From: Actinospineispora spinosispora DSM 44797
GTDB lineage: Bacteria > Actinomycetota > Actinomycetes > Mycobacteriales > Pseudonocardiaceae
DNA length: 64,000 nucleotides
NCBI RefSeq assembly: GCF_000429025.1
Contig: NZ_AUBB01000032.1
Coordinates: 55,773-119,772, forward strand
Direction: 5' to 3'
Position numbers and translations under genes: made by a program. This document shows, piece after piece, positions 12,001-27,000 of the stretch (positions are counted from its first letter, which is position 1; the number at the start of each line of letters is the position of its first letter). The notes under the pieces were generated by a model. It saw nothing but the letters and a program-made list of their open reading frames with translations. It did not search any database and was not told the DNA's origin.

Positions 12001-15000
12001 ACCGGTGAGGCACTCGATGCGCTGCGGTCGGCCAACGGGCTCGACCGGTTGGCTCTGCTCACCGCGGGCGTGGGCGCCCTCGGGGTCACCCACGCCGAGA
12101 CCGCGATGATCGCCACCTTCGCCGGTGTCGGTGTCGGTGTGAACACCTCACCGGCTCTGCGTCGCCAGGCGCGGGCCGCGCTGCTGGTGCTGGACGCGCG
12201 GGTCAACGCCGCTCACGGGGAGCTTCCGCGCAAGGAGACGGACAGCACCGACCCGCGCGCCGGGCAGGTACGCCGGACCCGGCGCGCGGCCGCGGTGTTC
12301 ACCGGCGCCACTCTCACTGTGGCGGGCGGTGGCATCGCGCTGGCCGGCCTGCCGTTCGGTTCGGCGGCACTGCTCCCGGGTGCGCTGACCGCGGCGCTGG
12401 TCACGCTGATGTTGCGGCCGCACCGGGGCCCCAGCAACAGCCGTGGCCCCCCGATGGTCACCGTGCTGCTCACGGCGGCGAAGAACCTGCCGACCGTGGT
12501 CATCGCCGGCGCGCCCATCGCGCTGGTGTTCGGAACGGGCCCGGCCGCCGTCGCGGCGACCGGCGCACTCATCGGCCTGACCATCAAGGGTTTGGAGACC
12601 TCCTGGACCGGCCGAGTCGGCCCGGCGCGTCAGGCGCTGCTCCCGGTCCTGCTGACCGGGACCGGGCTGGCACTGCTCGCGGTGCCCGGCGCCGCGATGG
12701 TGACCGCGACCGTGGCGAGCTTCGCGGCGGTCTCGTTCGTCGTCGGCGCGGTCGGCCGGGGCGGCGCCACCGTCTTCTACGCGTTGAGCCGGACGGGCAA
12801 GGCTCGCACCGGAACGACCGCGGTCAGCCGGGGCGGCGCGATCGCCGACATGGACAGCGGCGAGGCCCGCGACCAGCTGCTCCCGGTGATCGACGAGGTG
12901 CTGGAGCACGTCCGCGCGCTGACCGGCGCGGAGTTCCCGAACCTCGTCGGTGCTGAGCACAGCGACCTGGTCCGGATCACCGACGAGAACCTGCTCGGTG
13001 GCACCCTGGTCGGCTTCGGCTACCGGCCCGGCACCACCACCGACGGCGCCGTGATCCTCGTCCCGGCGCACATCGCATCTCTGGTCGACCGGCTGATCGA
13101 GCTCGACCCGTCGGTCGCCGACTGGTGGCAGCGGTTCCTCGGCCACGAGTGGGACTTCCACATCAATGGCGACCTGCACACCGGCCCCGAGCACGACCGT
13201 CACGCCGGCGACCTGCTGAAGGAGCTGCGGGCGAAGGCGCGGGCGGCCGGGCTGCTCCCGCCCGGTTCGCCGAAGCGGCGCGGGCCGGGCGCGCTGGGCA
13301 AGGGCCTCGGCGTGGTGATCGGTGCCTTGACCCTGTGGTCCCACGGGGCGACCGGTCATGGGCCGGTGGCCAACGCCGCCCCGATGGGCGGCGGCCAGGG
13401 TGCGCCGCTCGACGCGGGCTGGAGTTCTCAGGACCTCCTGCAGGTCGGCGTCGGCGTGGTCGTCGTCGCGGCGGGGGTGGTGCTGGCAATCCGGGCGCTG
13501 ACCGGCGGTGAGACGATCCGCGCGCCGACATGGCTGAGGAGGAACACCACCGGCGGCGGCGCAGCGGCCACAGCCGGCGGAGTGCCGCTGCGGCGGATGG
13601 GCGCACCTGAGCACCGCGAGACCCTCAAGGGCGGCAAGAGGACGCTGAAGGTCGTCCTGGTCGAGATCGACGGGCAGCGGTACGTGCTCAAGCGCGGCAG
13701 GACAGCGAAGTACCCGGTGGTCGAGGTCGCGGCGAACCTGCAGTTCCGGCTGCTCGGTGGGCTGGCGCCGGTGATGCGTCTGGTGCTGGCCGAGATGCCG
13801 ATCGAGTACGACGGCAAGTTGCTCGCGGACCAGGGCGACCTGATGGTGCTGAGCGACGTTGTGACCGGAACCGATCACAACGAATGGTGGGACCTCGAGC
13901 GTGAAGACCGCGACGACGTCTTCGACCAGCTCACGGCAACGCTCGTGGCGAACGCCCTCTCCGGCAACTGGGACGGGACGTCGCCGAGCAACGCGATGGT
14001 CGACGAGCACGGCCAGGCCGTGCAGATCGACTTCGACCTGGTCGACCGCTTCTGGCTGAACCACGAGTTCGACCCCTACGCGCTGAACCCGTTCATGCAG
14101 GGGTTCGTCCCGGACGGCTCGCTGGAGAGCTACCTGCGGGTCATCGTGGCGTCGGACCCCGCCATCTACGGCCGGCTGAGGGTGGACGAGGTCCTCACCC
14201 AGCTGCGTGACGTGTTCAGCCGCCGGGACACCCTGCTGGCGACGTCGGTCGACGACGCCGCGTATCAGCGCACGCTGGCCGACCTCGCGTGGATCGCCTC
14301 GGTGCTGGCCGCCGCCGACGCACACCAGCCACAGCCGCTCGGTGCCGCGCTGACCCGGACACTGGCCGAGGCAGCCGACTTCATCCGCGACAGCGGCGAA
14401 GGTTCCGGGTTCGGTGACCGTGCCCGCCGCGACCGGTACCGGGCCGAGATGGTCGCGCGGGCGGATGCCTTCACCGGCTCGTTCACCTCGGGCGGAACGA
14501 TCGAGAACCTCGACGCGGCCGGACTCGCCGAACGGCTCGCCCACGGTTCGGTCAGCGTGCACGACGTCGACGTCGAGACCGGTCAGGTGACGGCCAGCGT
14601 CGACAACGGCGGTCAGAACACGCCGAAGCGGCGTGGGCCGGGCGCACTGGGCAAGGGCCTCGGCGTGGTGATCGGCGCGCTGACCCTGTGGCTCTACGGG
14701 GCGACCGGCCCGGGATCGGTGGCCCAGGCCAGCCCGATGCACGGCGCCCAGAGTGCTCCGCTCGACACGGGCTGGGGCCTCGCCACCGGGCTCGCGGTCG
14801 CTGGGCTGGCGGTGGCGACCGGTGTCCAGCTGGTGCCGCTGGCCAGGGCATGGGCGCCGGCGTGGCTGCGATTCCTGGCCGACGGCCAGCTGACCCGTCT
14901 GGATCAGGTCGAGCTCCCCGCGCGCGTTCGTGACGACCTGAACCGGCTCGTCGCCCAGGGCCGCCTCGACGACGCCGGGCTGGGTGACCTGCTGAAGCTG

Positions 15001-18000
15001 GGTTCCTGGAAGGGCCCAGCCGCGGCCGGAGCGATCACCGGGTTCGCCAAGCAACACGGTCTGGACTGGACGAAGGGGGAGAAGCAGCGGCTGCGTGCGG
15101 CGCTGAGGCTGCTTCCCTCCGGCGAGCTGGGCCGGGCGGCCGGTGCACGGTCGGTGCTGGGCCGGTTGGGCTGGCTGGCGGCCGAGCACCGGGGCGGTGT
15201 CTGGACGGTCGCCGTTGGCGCCGGTGTGGGCGGGATCGTTGCCACCGTGGCCCTGGGTGGGACGCAGGTCGTGGTGCTGTCGGCGGCGGCGGGTGCACTG
15301 GCGCAGCTGGTGCGCGGTGCCATCGGCAGTTTCCGAGGCACGCGGTGGGTGGCCGGCTGGTCGGCGAGCGCGGTGGCCGGGTTGTTCGTGGTGGTGGCGC
15401 TGACCCGAGGGGTCAGTGTCGACACCAACATGGCCGCTGTCGCCCCGAGCGTGGGGGTGTGGGCGATCGGCGCCGCGGTGCTGACGGCGGTCGCGCATGC
15501 GGCGACCGCGATCCACTTCGAGATACCGTCCTCGACCAGCACCTGGACCGGTCATCAGGGCCAGAACCCTCGGCATTGGGGCTGGTGGTCGGTGGGTCTG
15601 ACCGGGCTGGTCACCACAGTGGTCGGCGTCGGGTTCGCCATCGTCGACTTCGGCCTCGGCCACTCGACCGCGGGCCCGGTCAGCGTGACGATCTCGGTGG
15701 CCACGATGGCGTCGATGGGCCTGGGCGTGGCCTACCAGACCCACCACATGTTCCGGCAGGACACGTTGGGCCGGGAGAACAACCAGGCGCACGAGCGCAT
15801 CGGTCTGCTGTTGCACGACCTGGCGCTCGCCGCGTACGGGATCAACAGCCTCGCGGTGAACTCGCCGACGCTGTTCGCGGTCGGCGCGGCCGCACTCGGG
15901 TTGATGATGATCGCCTGGTCGATCGCCCCACGCGCCCCGCCGGGCGCTCAGCGTGACGGCGCGATCTTCGGGTTCACCGCGCTGGTCAGCGTCGTGGGCA
16001 TCGTGGCCGGGCTGGTGGCCTGGCGGTACACGGGCAGCTACGCGTGGCTGGCCGGATCGGCCACCGCGGCTGAGGTTGTGGTGCTCGGCGCCGGTTGGGC
16101 GGTGCACCGTTGGTTCTCCGACGCGGCCCTGGAGTTCGGTCTTCGGGTGCGGGTCGGTGTCGCCTTCGTGCGGGCGACGGTCGACGACTGGAGTTGGTCG
16201 CTCTACTCCCTCGGCACTCGGCTGCTGGGCGCGTTGCCGAAACTGGCCGCGCGGGCAGCGGTGGTGCTGGGCACGACGGCCACCACCCTGCTCCTGGTCG
16301 CGGCCCCCGCCCACGCCGAGGACGGCACGGGCTGGACGCCCGGTTCGCACGGGTGGATCGTCACCGGGCTGGCCGTGGCGATCGGCGCCCAGCTGCTGCC
16401 GCTCGCCAGGATGTGGGCGCCGTCCTGGCTGCGGTTCCTGGGCAACGGCCAGCTGACCCGCCTCGCCCGGACCGACGTGCCCGCCACGGTGACCGACGAC
16501 CTGAACCGGCTGGTCGCCCAGGGCCGCCTCAGCGATGCCGGGCTGCGTGACCTGTTGAAGCTGGGTACCTGGAAGGGGCCGGCCGCCGCCGGGGCGATCA
16601 CCGAGTTCGTCAAGAGCCACGGTCTGGACTGGTCCAAGGGTGAGCGCACGCGGCTGCGCAGGGCGCTCACGACGCTTCCGGACGGGCAGCCGGGCACCGC
16701 GGCCGCCGTGCGCGCGGCGCTCGGCCGGCTGGGTTGGCTGACGGCCGAGCACAAGGTGGCCGTCTGGACCGTCGGGGTGGGTGCCGGCGTGGGTGCGATC
16801 GTCGCCACCATCGTGCTCGGCGGGTCGCAGGTATGGGTGTTGTCCGCCGCGGCCGGTGCGACGGCGCAGCTGGTGCGAGGAGTCATCGGTAGCTTCCGCA
16901 ACACCCGGTGGGTGGCCGGCTGGTCGGCGAGCGCGGTGGCCGGGTTGTTCGTGGCCGTGGCGTTGACCCGGGGCATCAGCGTCGACACCAACATGGCGGC
17001 GACGTTCACGAGCGCGGGTCTGTGGGCGATCGGTGGTGCACTGCTCACGGCGGTCGCGCATGCGGCGACGGCGATCCACTTCGAGATCGCGTCCTCGACG
17101 ATGACGTGGACCGGGCACAAGGGTCAGAACCTTCGCCACTGGGGCTGGTGGTCGGTCGGGCTGACCGGCCTGGTCACCACGGTGGTCGGTGTCGCATTCT
17201 CGATCATCGACTTCGGTCTCGGCCACTCCACCGCGGGCCCGCTGAGCGTGACGATCTCGGTGGCCACGATGGCCTCGATGGGCCTGGGCGTCGCTTACCA
17301 GACCCATCACATGTTCCGGCAGGACGTCCTGGGCCGGGAGAACAACCAGGCCCATGAACGCATCGGCCTGCTGTTGCACGACCTGGCGCTCGCCGCGTAC
17401 GGGATCAACAGTCTCGCGGTCAACTCACCGGCACTGTTCGCGGTCAGCGCCGCGACGCTGGGTCTGCTGATGATCGCGTGGTCGATCGCGCCACGTGCCC
17501 CACCGGGGACGAACCGCGACGGCGCGGTCTTCGGGTTCACCGCACTGGCGAACGTGGTGGGCATCGTCGCCGGGCTGGTGGCCTGGCGGTACACGGGTAG
17601 CTACGCCTGGCTGGCCGGGTCGATCACCGTGGCCGAGGTCGTGGTGCTCGGTGGCGGTTGGGTCGTGCACCGTTGGTTCTCCGACGCGGCCCTGGAGTTC
17701 GGTCTTCGGGTGCGGGTCGGTGTCGCCTTCGTGCGGGCGACGGTCGACGACTGGAGCTGGTCGCTCTACAGCCTCGGCCTCCGCGTGTTGGGCGCGTTGC
17801 CGAAACTGGCCGCGCGGGCAGCGGTGGTGCTGGGCACGACCGCGGCGACCCTGCTCCTGGCCGCGGCCCCCGCCCATGCCGTAGACGGCACGGTGTCGAC
17901 CGGGTGGATTCACGACGCCGCCCAGACCGGCATCGGTGTGGTGACGGTCGCGGCCGGTGCGGTGCTGGCGATCCGGACGCTGGCCGGCGGCAGGACGATT

Positions 18001-21000
18001 CGCGCACCGACATGGGTGCGCCAGGTGGGCACGCGGCTCGGCTCGATCGCCCGCACCGTCGGCCGCTACCTCGCCGCCGGCGTCGCCACCGGGCTGCTGG
18101 TGGCGACCTTCACCCTGTCCTCCTGGACCGGCTCGACGCCGGCCCAGGCACACGCCGCCACGTCGTACAGCGTCTCGACGCAGACTCAGCACGCCCCGGT
18201 GATGGGCGTCAAGGTCGCGTTCACCGGCGCCGAGGGTGACACGGTGCAGACCGCGATGGACGCGCTCACGGTGAGCTTCGCCCAGTTCAACGCGGCCAAC
18301 GGTGGCAGGTTCACCAGCCCGGGCGACTCGATCGCCGGCACGGAGGTGTTCACACCGGAGAGCTGGACCGGTGTGTGGATCGCCCAGCGTGCCGAGTACC
18401 GGGGCGTCGAGTACTCCGACTCGCGGTCGAAGATCCTCGAGATCCGGTTCGGCGACCACGCCGCCTACGTCACCGAGATCAGCGGCCTGCGCAACCCCGG
18501 CCACCTGGAGGTAGGCGACACCGTCAGGGTCAAGACCCCGCCCCCGGCCAAGCCCGGGCACGACCCGGCCAAGCCGGGCGAGAAGCCGACCAAACCGGGC
18601 GACCCGACCCCGTCGGCCACCCCGACGCAGTCGCCGACCCCGTCGGCCACCCCGAGCCACACCCCGACGCCGGACACCTCCGCGACGCCGACCACCACCC
18701 CGACCGGTACGCCGGACAACAAGGGGCCCCCGACGGTCGAACCGTCCGATCACCAGACGCCGTGGACAGTGCTGAGGACCATCGCGGGGATCGCGCTCGT
18801 ACTGGCGGGCGCGCTCACCGGTCTGCGCGCGCTGCTGCGGCAACACGGCCTGACCGTGCGGGAGGGCCTGAGCAAGGCGGGCGCGTGGCTGCGCACCCCG
18901 GACGGTCGTCTCGGCATCGCCACGGGCCTCGCCGTGGTGGCGACCAGCGCGAGCGGGTTCGCGCTGCCGCTGACGTTGGCAGGCGCGTTTGTCATGTTCG
19001 CGATGCGCGGTCTGATCGGCACCGCCCGCGCGCTGGTGACGATTCCGGCACCACTCGCCAAGGTGCTGGACGTGCTGGTCGCGGGGACCTGGCTGGTCAA
19101 CCTCTACATCCACCTGCCCGCGACATTCGCCAGCGGCGGACTGCCCGCCTGGGTCAACGGGTTCTTCACCGCGGCGGACCTGCTGTTCCTGGTGGCCGCC
19201 CTCCCGGCGGCGCTGGCCGCGTTCGGCAAGAAGCTGACGCTGCCCGACGCGCTGGCCGACGGCGCCGGGCTGGCGTCGTTCCCGACGATCACCGTCGCCG
19301 CCGGTCTGCTCGGTGTACAGCTGGGGCTGGCACACATGTGGGTGGCCCTCGTGCCGATCGTGACGCTGACCGCCGCGTTCGCGTTCCTGTCCGGGGTGAA
19401 GCTGCACGCGGCGCACACCCGCCGGCCGTTGTCCGCGCCGAGGGCGTCGGCGGTCAAGCGTGCCGGTGGGTTCGGCGCGTTCTCGCTGATGACCTACGGC
19501 CTGGTGCGGCTGTGGATGGACTTCCCGCTGACCGCGAGCATCACCACCACCGTGATGGCAGGTGCGCTCGCGGTGCTGATGTGGGCGATCGGGCGCCGAG
19601 GACCTCCGCCCACTGCTCCGGTGAAACCGACGGGTTCCTGGCTGGAGCGCAACACCGCATGGCGTGACGGGTTCTCCGCCGGTCATCGACGGGCGTTCCT
19701 GTCGGTGGTGTCGGCGAGCATCGGCGTGGTGCTGTCCGGGCTGTACGCGACCCGGGGTTTGACCGAGGCCGCTGGAATGGCCGAGGGGACGATGTTCGCG
19801 CAGGCCCTGTGGGGCAACGTGGCCGGCATCTTCACCGTCGCGATGGTGTTCGACTACCTGCCCCGGCGTGGGCGGATGGCGACGGTCATGGCGCTGTCGG
19901 CGGCGACCTACGTGGCGCTGGCGCTGGTGTCCGGGCCGGGCGCGTTCCTGGCGGCGTCGTTCGCGGTGGGTTTCGTGGCCTCCATGTGGATCAAGATGTT
20001 CATCCAGGCCGACGACTGGCTGGTGGAGTCGAAGGAGGCACGTAAGGCAGCGGGTGAGCCGGTGAACCGGCCGGCGACGCTGCTAGCGATGCTGGGCCTG
20101 GGGCTGGCGGCGGCGTTGGCGACGACGCTGGCGATGCAGAGTGTGTTGATCCACGCCGGGTTGGACGCGACGGTGCTGGTCACCGCCGCGCTGGCCGGCC
20201 TCCTGGCGGTCGGGCTGTGGCTCACCACGCCGTCGCAGCCCGTTACGGACGCGGAGTCGTCCGACTCGACGAAGAACTCGTTCCGGACGGTGGTCCTGTC
20301 GATGTTCGTGTGGCCGCTGCTGTCGCTGCGCGACCGGTTCGTCGCGGCGGTCATCGCGACCTATGTGTTCTCGGCGATGATGCTGGGCTCGTTCGACGAG
20401 CTGTGGCCGAGGGCGTTGGAGCACGCGCACGCACCCGGCTGGCTGGCGGTGGCGCTCAACTACGGGCTGATCGCCGGGGACGTGTTCATCGTGGTGATCT
20501 CGCTGCTGGGCGACCGGGCCAGCAGAAAGAGCGGCTCGGAGGTGGACTTCCTGGAGTCCAAGCCGCGCCAGTTCACCTTGGGCATGGCGTCGGTGATGGC
20601 GTTCGGTGCGCTCAGCGTGGCGTTCACCGAGCACGTGATCGGCGACCCGACGGTGGGCATCGTCATCAACTCGGTCGCCGGTGAGGCCGGATCGGTCGGG
20701 ATGATCGTCGCGGTCACCGCGCTGCTGCGCGGCCACTTCAAGGCACAGGCCGCCGAGCTCGTCGCCAAGGGCATGAAGGCGAGCGAGGCCGCCGCGCTGA
20801 CGAAGCAACGTGACAAGGCGGCGAACAGCCTGGCCCAGCAGCTCAAGGCTCTGGCGATGGTCGTGCTAGGCGCTGAGCTGGCCGGCGACACCTGGAAGGG
20901 TCTGACCGCGGTGCTGCCGTCGGGCTGGGCGGGTGTGTCGATCCAGATCGCCGCTGCCGGTAGCGCGATGCTGGCCTCGGCGATCCTGGTCTTCCGGATG

Positions 21001-24000
21001 GGCCGGACCGCCGGTGACGGCCCCACCACCTCGACGAGTCTGGTGCAGCGGGCCAAGCATCTGCTGCGGTGGATTCGCGGACCCACCTCGCCGGTGGTTC
21101 GCGGGTGGGCCTGGCTGGTGTCGGCCCAGGGCCGTTGGTCGGCCCTGGTGGCCGGGATCATCGCCGGTGCCGTGGCGTCCGGGGTGTTGTTGCCCTCGGT
21201 GTTGGCGCCGCTGTCGCCGGTGACGGCGACGGTGGCCGGCGCGTTGGCCGCCGGGTTCACCGGGTTTGCGGTGCGGGGCGCGGTGAACCTGGCGACGAAG
21301 GTCCTCGGCTGGGGTACGACCGGTCGCTGGCCGGCGATCGCGGCGGTGACCATCGCGGTGTCGTGGTGGGTCAACCTGGTGGTGCACACCGTGGGGATCG
21401 GCCACACCTCCGGTCTGGCGCTGGTGACCAACCTGGTGTTCGCGGTGGCGGACGGGTTGTTCTTGATGGGCGCGGTGCCGGCGGCGTTGACGGCGCTGTT
21501 CAAGGCTCCGGTGCTGACCGGGAAGCTGTGGGCGCGTGCGGCGCTGGTGTCGTTCCCGACGATCACGGTGGCGGCGGTGCTGCTGGGCGTGCAGCTGGCC
21601 ATGACCGGGTTGTGGCTGGGTGTGGCGCCGATCGCGGTGCTGGCCGTGTCGTTCGGGTACGTGTCGCTATCGGGTCTGTCGGTGGCGGCGGGCAGGGCGG
21701 CGTGGCGGTTCGCCGGACCGGCCGGCGCCGTGGGTGCCGCGCAGCTGGCGTACTACGGGGTGCTGCGTCTGGCGCTGGACTACCCGGGTACGGCGGTGAT
21801 CACGGCGGCGACGCTGGGTGCGGTGGGGACGTTGCTGTGGAGCATCTCCCGCCGAGGGCCACCGATCCAGGCGCTGGTCATCACCGGCCTGATCATGTCC
21901 GCGCCGCTGACCGTCGGATTCATGACGCCGCTGTCGCTGGCCGCCGCGTTCGTCGCGTTCGCACTGCGCGGACTCGTGGGTGTCCTCCGGGCGACGTCGG
22001 TGCCGATCCCGGCCTGGCTGTCCAGGACACTCGACGTGCTGGTCGCGGTCACCTGGCTGGTCAACCTGGCCGTCCACGGCCCGGCCATGTTCGCCGCGGA
22101 CGGGCTGGCCGCCTGGGTCAACGGGCTCTTCGCCGCCGCGGACCTGCTGTTCCTGCTCGCCGCCGTCCCGGCTGGTCTCGCGGCACTCGGCGAGACGGCG
22201 GCGCTGCCCACCACGCTGGCCGAGAAGGCCGGTCTGGCGTCGTTCCCGACGATCACGGTCGCCGCCGCGCTGCTGGGTGTGCAGCTGGGGCTCGAACACA
22301 TGTGGGTGGGCCTCGCTCCGATCGTGACTCTGACCGGCGCGTTCGCCTACGTGTCCTGGATGAAGCTGCGCGCCGCCTACACCGGGCAGCCGCTGTCGCC
22401 GGAGCGGACGTCGACGGTGAAGCATGCCGGCGGGTTCGGCGCGTTCTCGCTGATGACCTACGGCCTGGTGCGGCTGTGGATGGGTTTCCCGCTGACCGCG
22501 AGCATCACCACCACGGTGGTGGCCGGTGCGCTCGCGGTGCTGATGTGGGCGATCGGCCGACGGGGACCCCCGCCCGCTCCGGTTGCCGGGACCCCGTCGC
22601 CGACCACGCCGCCCGGTTCGTGGCTCGCGCGTAACACGACATGGCGGGACGGGTTCTCCACCGGTCACCGCCGGGTCTACCTGTCGTTGGTGTCGGCCGG
22701 TATCGGGGTCGTGCTGTCCGGGCTGTACGCGACGCGCGGCCTGACCCACGCCGCCGGTATGGCGGAAGGAACGATGTTCTCCCGGGCCTTGTGGGGCAAC
22801 GTCGCTGGCATCTTCACCGCGGGCGTCCTGTTCGACTTCCTGCCCCGCCGTGCACGCATGGCGAGTGTCATGGCGCTGTCCGGCGTCGCCTACGCGCTGC
22901 TGGCGCTGGCGTCCGGTCCCGGGACGTTCCTGGCCGCGTCGTTCGCGCTCGGCTTCGTCGGGTCGTTGTGGATCAAGATGTTCCTCCAGGCCGAGGAATG
23001 GCTGGTGACGTCGAAACAAGCCCGCCAGGACGCGGGTGAGCAGGTGAAACGGCCGGCGACGCTGCTGGCGATGCTGGGCCTGGGGTTGGCGGTGGCGTTG
23101 GCCACGACACTGGCGATGCAGGACCTGCTGATCCACGTGGGGCTGGACACCACGGTGCTGGTCACCGCGGCGCTGGCCGGGACGATCGCGGTCGGGCTGT
23201 GGCTCACCACGCCGTCCCAGCCCGGTGAGGGGTCGGAACCGTTCACCTCGAAGAAGCAACTGCTGCTGTCGGTGGTCCTGTCGATGCTCGTGCGGCCGCT
23301 GCTGTCGCTGCGCGACCGGTTCGTCGCGGCGGTCATCGCGACCTACGTGTTCTCGGCGACGATGCTGGGCTCGTTCGACGAGCTGTGGCCGAAGGCGCTG
23401 GAGCAGGCGCATGCACCCGGCTGGCTGGCGGTCGTGCTCAACTACGGGCTGAGCACCGGTGAGGTGCTCGTCGTGACGATCTCGCTGCTGGGTGACCGGG
23501 CCAGCAGGCGCAGCGGTTCGACCGTCGACTTCCTGGAGGCCAAGCCCCGCCAGTTCGTACTGGGGATGGCGTCGCTGATGGCGTTCGGCGCGTTCAGCGT
23601 CGTGTTCACCCAGCACGTGATCGGCGACCCGACCGGCGGCATCGTCATCAACGCCGGCGCGGGCGAAGCCGGCGCGGTCGGGATGATCCTCGCGGTCAAC
23701 ATGCTGCTGCGCGGCCACTTCAAGGCCAAGGCTGCCGAGCTGGTCGCTCAGGGCATGGCCGAGGACGAGGCGTCGAAGAAGACGAAGCAGGAGGACCGCG
23801 CCGCGAACAACCTGGCCCAGCAGCTCAAGGCGCTGGCGATGGTGGCACTGGGTGCGCAGCTGGCGGGCGACACCTGGAAGGGCCTGACTTCCGTGCTTCC
23901 ATCTGGCTGGGCGGGTGTGTCGATCCAGATCGCGGTCGCCGGTGGGTTGATGTTGGCGGCGGCGACCCTGGTGTTCCGGATGGGCCGCGCCACCGGTGAT

Positions 24001-27000
24001 GGTTCCGCCACCTCGACGAGCCTGGTGGAGCGGGCCAAGCACCTGCTGCGGTGGATTCGCGGACCCACCGGACGCAAGGTCACGGCCACCGTCCTCGCCG
24101 CCGGCCTCATCGGGCTGGGTGTGGCGGTCGCACCGAACCTGCCGTTGCTGTTCGCCGGCCTCGGCGCGGGCGTCGGCGTCGGTCTGGTCATCGGGTTCTT
24201 CGGAGCCGGCGGCGCGCTGGTCACCATCCCGGCGCTGACGTTCCTCTTCGGCCAGAGCTCGACACACGCCGCGGCCGGCAGCCTGGTCATCGTCGGTGCC
24301 GCCGCGCTGATCAACACCTGGCACGGCTGGCGCAAGGGCGAGCTGAACCTGAAGGTCGGTGCCTGGGTCGGCGGGTTCGGCTCGCTGACCGCGCTCGCAT
24401 CCGGCTTCTTCGCCGTGCAGCTCAACCCGCAGAGCCTGCAGCTCGGGCTGGTCGCGCTGATGGGCACGGCCGCGGTGATGATGTGGCGCGGAGGTTCCCC
24501 GCACCCGGGCACGTTCGTCGACGGCCGGACCCAGATCGTCCGGCTCGTGGCGATCGGCCTCGGCGCCGGAGTCCTCACCGGTCTGCTCGGCGTCGGTGGT
24601 GCGTTCCTCGTGGCGCCGGCACTGGTACTCGCCCGGGTCACCGACATCAGGACGGCGACCGCGACGGTGGTCATGGTCACCGCGATCAACTCACTGTCCG
24701 GGCTAGGCCCCCGGGTCGGGCAGCTGGCCGCGCTCGACTGGAACCTCATCGGTCCGTTCGCCGTCGCCGCGGTCGTCGCCGGTCTGGTCGGTAAGCGGCT
24801 GAAGAACACGCTGTCCGTCACCGGGCTGCAGCGCGGTTTCGCCGGGTTCCTCACCGTGGTCGCCGGCTACACGACCTTCCAGGCGCTGAGCATCCTCGTC
24901 GGCTCCACGCTGATCGCGGGCCTGGGCGCGGGCGCGGTAGTGGCCGCGATGGTGATCGCGGCCAAGCCCGACCTGCTGCGCCACGCAGGCAGCTGGATTC
25001 GTGGTCCTACCGCGCTCCCGACCGTGCTGTGGGTGGCGATGGCCGGGGTATTCGTGCACGCCGTGGCCGGGCCGGTGGCGTGGTTGTTCTCCCCGGGTGC
25101 CCCGTCGGTGGCGGGGACGCCGGTGGCGCACTGGCTGGTCACCGGCGCCGTGGCGGCCATGGTGACGGCCGGGTTCTTCGGGGTGCGGGGCTGGCAGCGG
25201 GCCAGGGCGGCCGCCGAGGAGGGCGAGGAGCACGAGCACTCGCACGGTTCGCTGGATCCGGAGATCGCCCGGTCGAAGCCGGCCACCAGGGTGATGTTGC
25301 TGTCGCTGGGTCTGCTGGCGGTGACCGCCGGGCTGCAGGCGTTGCTGACCACCCTGCTCGGACTGGACAGCGCCGCTCTGGAAGGCGATATCTGGCACAA
25401 CCTGGGCGATGCGTTCACCGCGGTGCCGGTGATCGCGGCGTTGAACTTCGCGCGGGTCGCGGCGGCGAACCCGGCCGGTCTGCGCTGGCTGACCGGCTGG
25501 GTCGGGTCGACGCAGCGGGCGGACCGCGCGTCGTTGTGGGCGGTGGTCGGCGCGATCGTGGTCTCGGCGGGCCTGGTCGCCGTCGAGGCGATCGAGCGGA
25601 TCGTGCACCCGGAGCCGATCCACGACCTGGGCGGGGTCGTGACGGTCGCTCTGGTGGGTGCGGCGCTCAACGAGCTGGTCGCGCAGATCAGGCTGCGCCA
25701 GGGCAAGGCGTTGGGCATTCAGGCGTTGCAGGCCGAGGGACACCACGCCCGGATCGACGCGCAGGTCAGCGTCGGCGTGGTCGTCGCCGCGGTGGTGGGT
25801 ACCGGTTTCGGTGCCCTCGCCCGGGTCACCGATGGTGCGCTGGCCGCTGCCCTGTCCTGGCTGGCTTCCTACACGGATCCGATCGTGGCCGCCGGTGTGG
25901 TGTGGCTGATCCTGCACACCGCGTGGGAGACCGTCGAAGGTATCCGTGGGCCGGTCGGTGAGCTGCGCGGCACCATGGTCGAGGCCGACAAGCTCACCGG
26001 TACCGACCGGGACGACGCGATCCGCGCCGCGGTCGTCGAAGCGGTCGAGGTCGACGGGTTGTCGGTGCGCGCAACCGCGAAGATGACCGGCCTGACCCAG
26101 GCCGAAGTGCTGGCCATCGTCCCGGGCGCCGCGTCGACCACCCGCATCCCGCACGCGGTGACCGCCGCGTGGAAGTGGCTGGCCACCCAGCAGGCCCGCC
26201 TGTCGATGGCGGTGGCCGGGGCCATCGCAAGCGCGGCCGCGACCGGCGCGCTGCTGCCGGCGGCGCTGCCGGACGCAGTGGCGGTGACGACCACGGTGTT
26301 CGTCGCCACCGGATTCGGGTTCGCCGGGTTCGCGGTGCGCGGCGTGGTGAACCTGGCGACCAAGGTCCTCGGCTGGGGCACCACCGGCCGGTGGCCGGCG
26401 ATCCTGTCGGCGACCGTCGCGGCGACGTGGTGGGTGAACCTCGTGGTGCACACCCTCGGCGCTTTCCACACCTCCGGTCTGGCGTTGGTGGTCAACGTGC
26501 TGTTCGCGGTCGCCGACGCACTGTTCATGGTGGGCGCCGTATCGGCGGCCCTGACCGCGGTACTCAAGAAGCCGGCGTTGACCGGGAGCTGGATGGACCG
26601 GGCCGCGCTGGCCTCGTTCCCGACGATCGCCGTGGCGGCCGGCCTGCTCGCCGTGCAGCTCGCCCTGCACTCCACCGGGTTGGGCGTTGCGCCGATCGTG
26701 CTGCTGACCGCCGCGTTCGGCTACGTCGGGCTGTCCGGGCTGTCCGCCGCGCGCGGCAACCCGGCATGGCGGTTCGCCGGGGCGGCCGGCGCGGTGGGCG
26801 CCGCGCAGCTGACGTTCTACGGGCTACTGCGGATGGCGCTGGACTACTCGGGCGCCGCGGTACTCACCGCCGCCGCGCTGGCCACACTCTGGGCACTGCT
26901 GTGGAGCATCCACCGACGCGGCCCGCCGCCGGCTACCAGCACGCCCACCCCCACCGCCCCGGCCGCCGGCGGGCCCACCGTCCCGACGGCCGTACCACCC

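Noticed and set aside
4777..24504. Long minus-strand open frames opposite the giant gene (for example 4777-7392, 7960-12093, 12148-17379, 17425-19686, 21667-24504)
   Set aside because: They are shadows of GC-rich codon bias. Their translations are His/Arg/Gly/Pro-rich without domains, while the plus frame holds recognisable motifs throughout.
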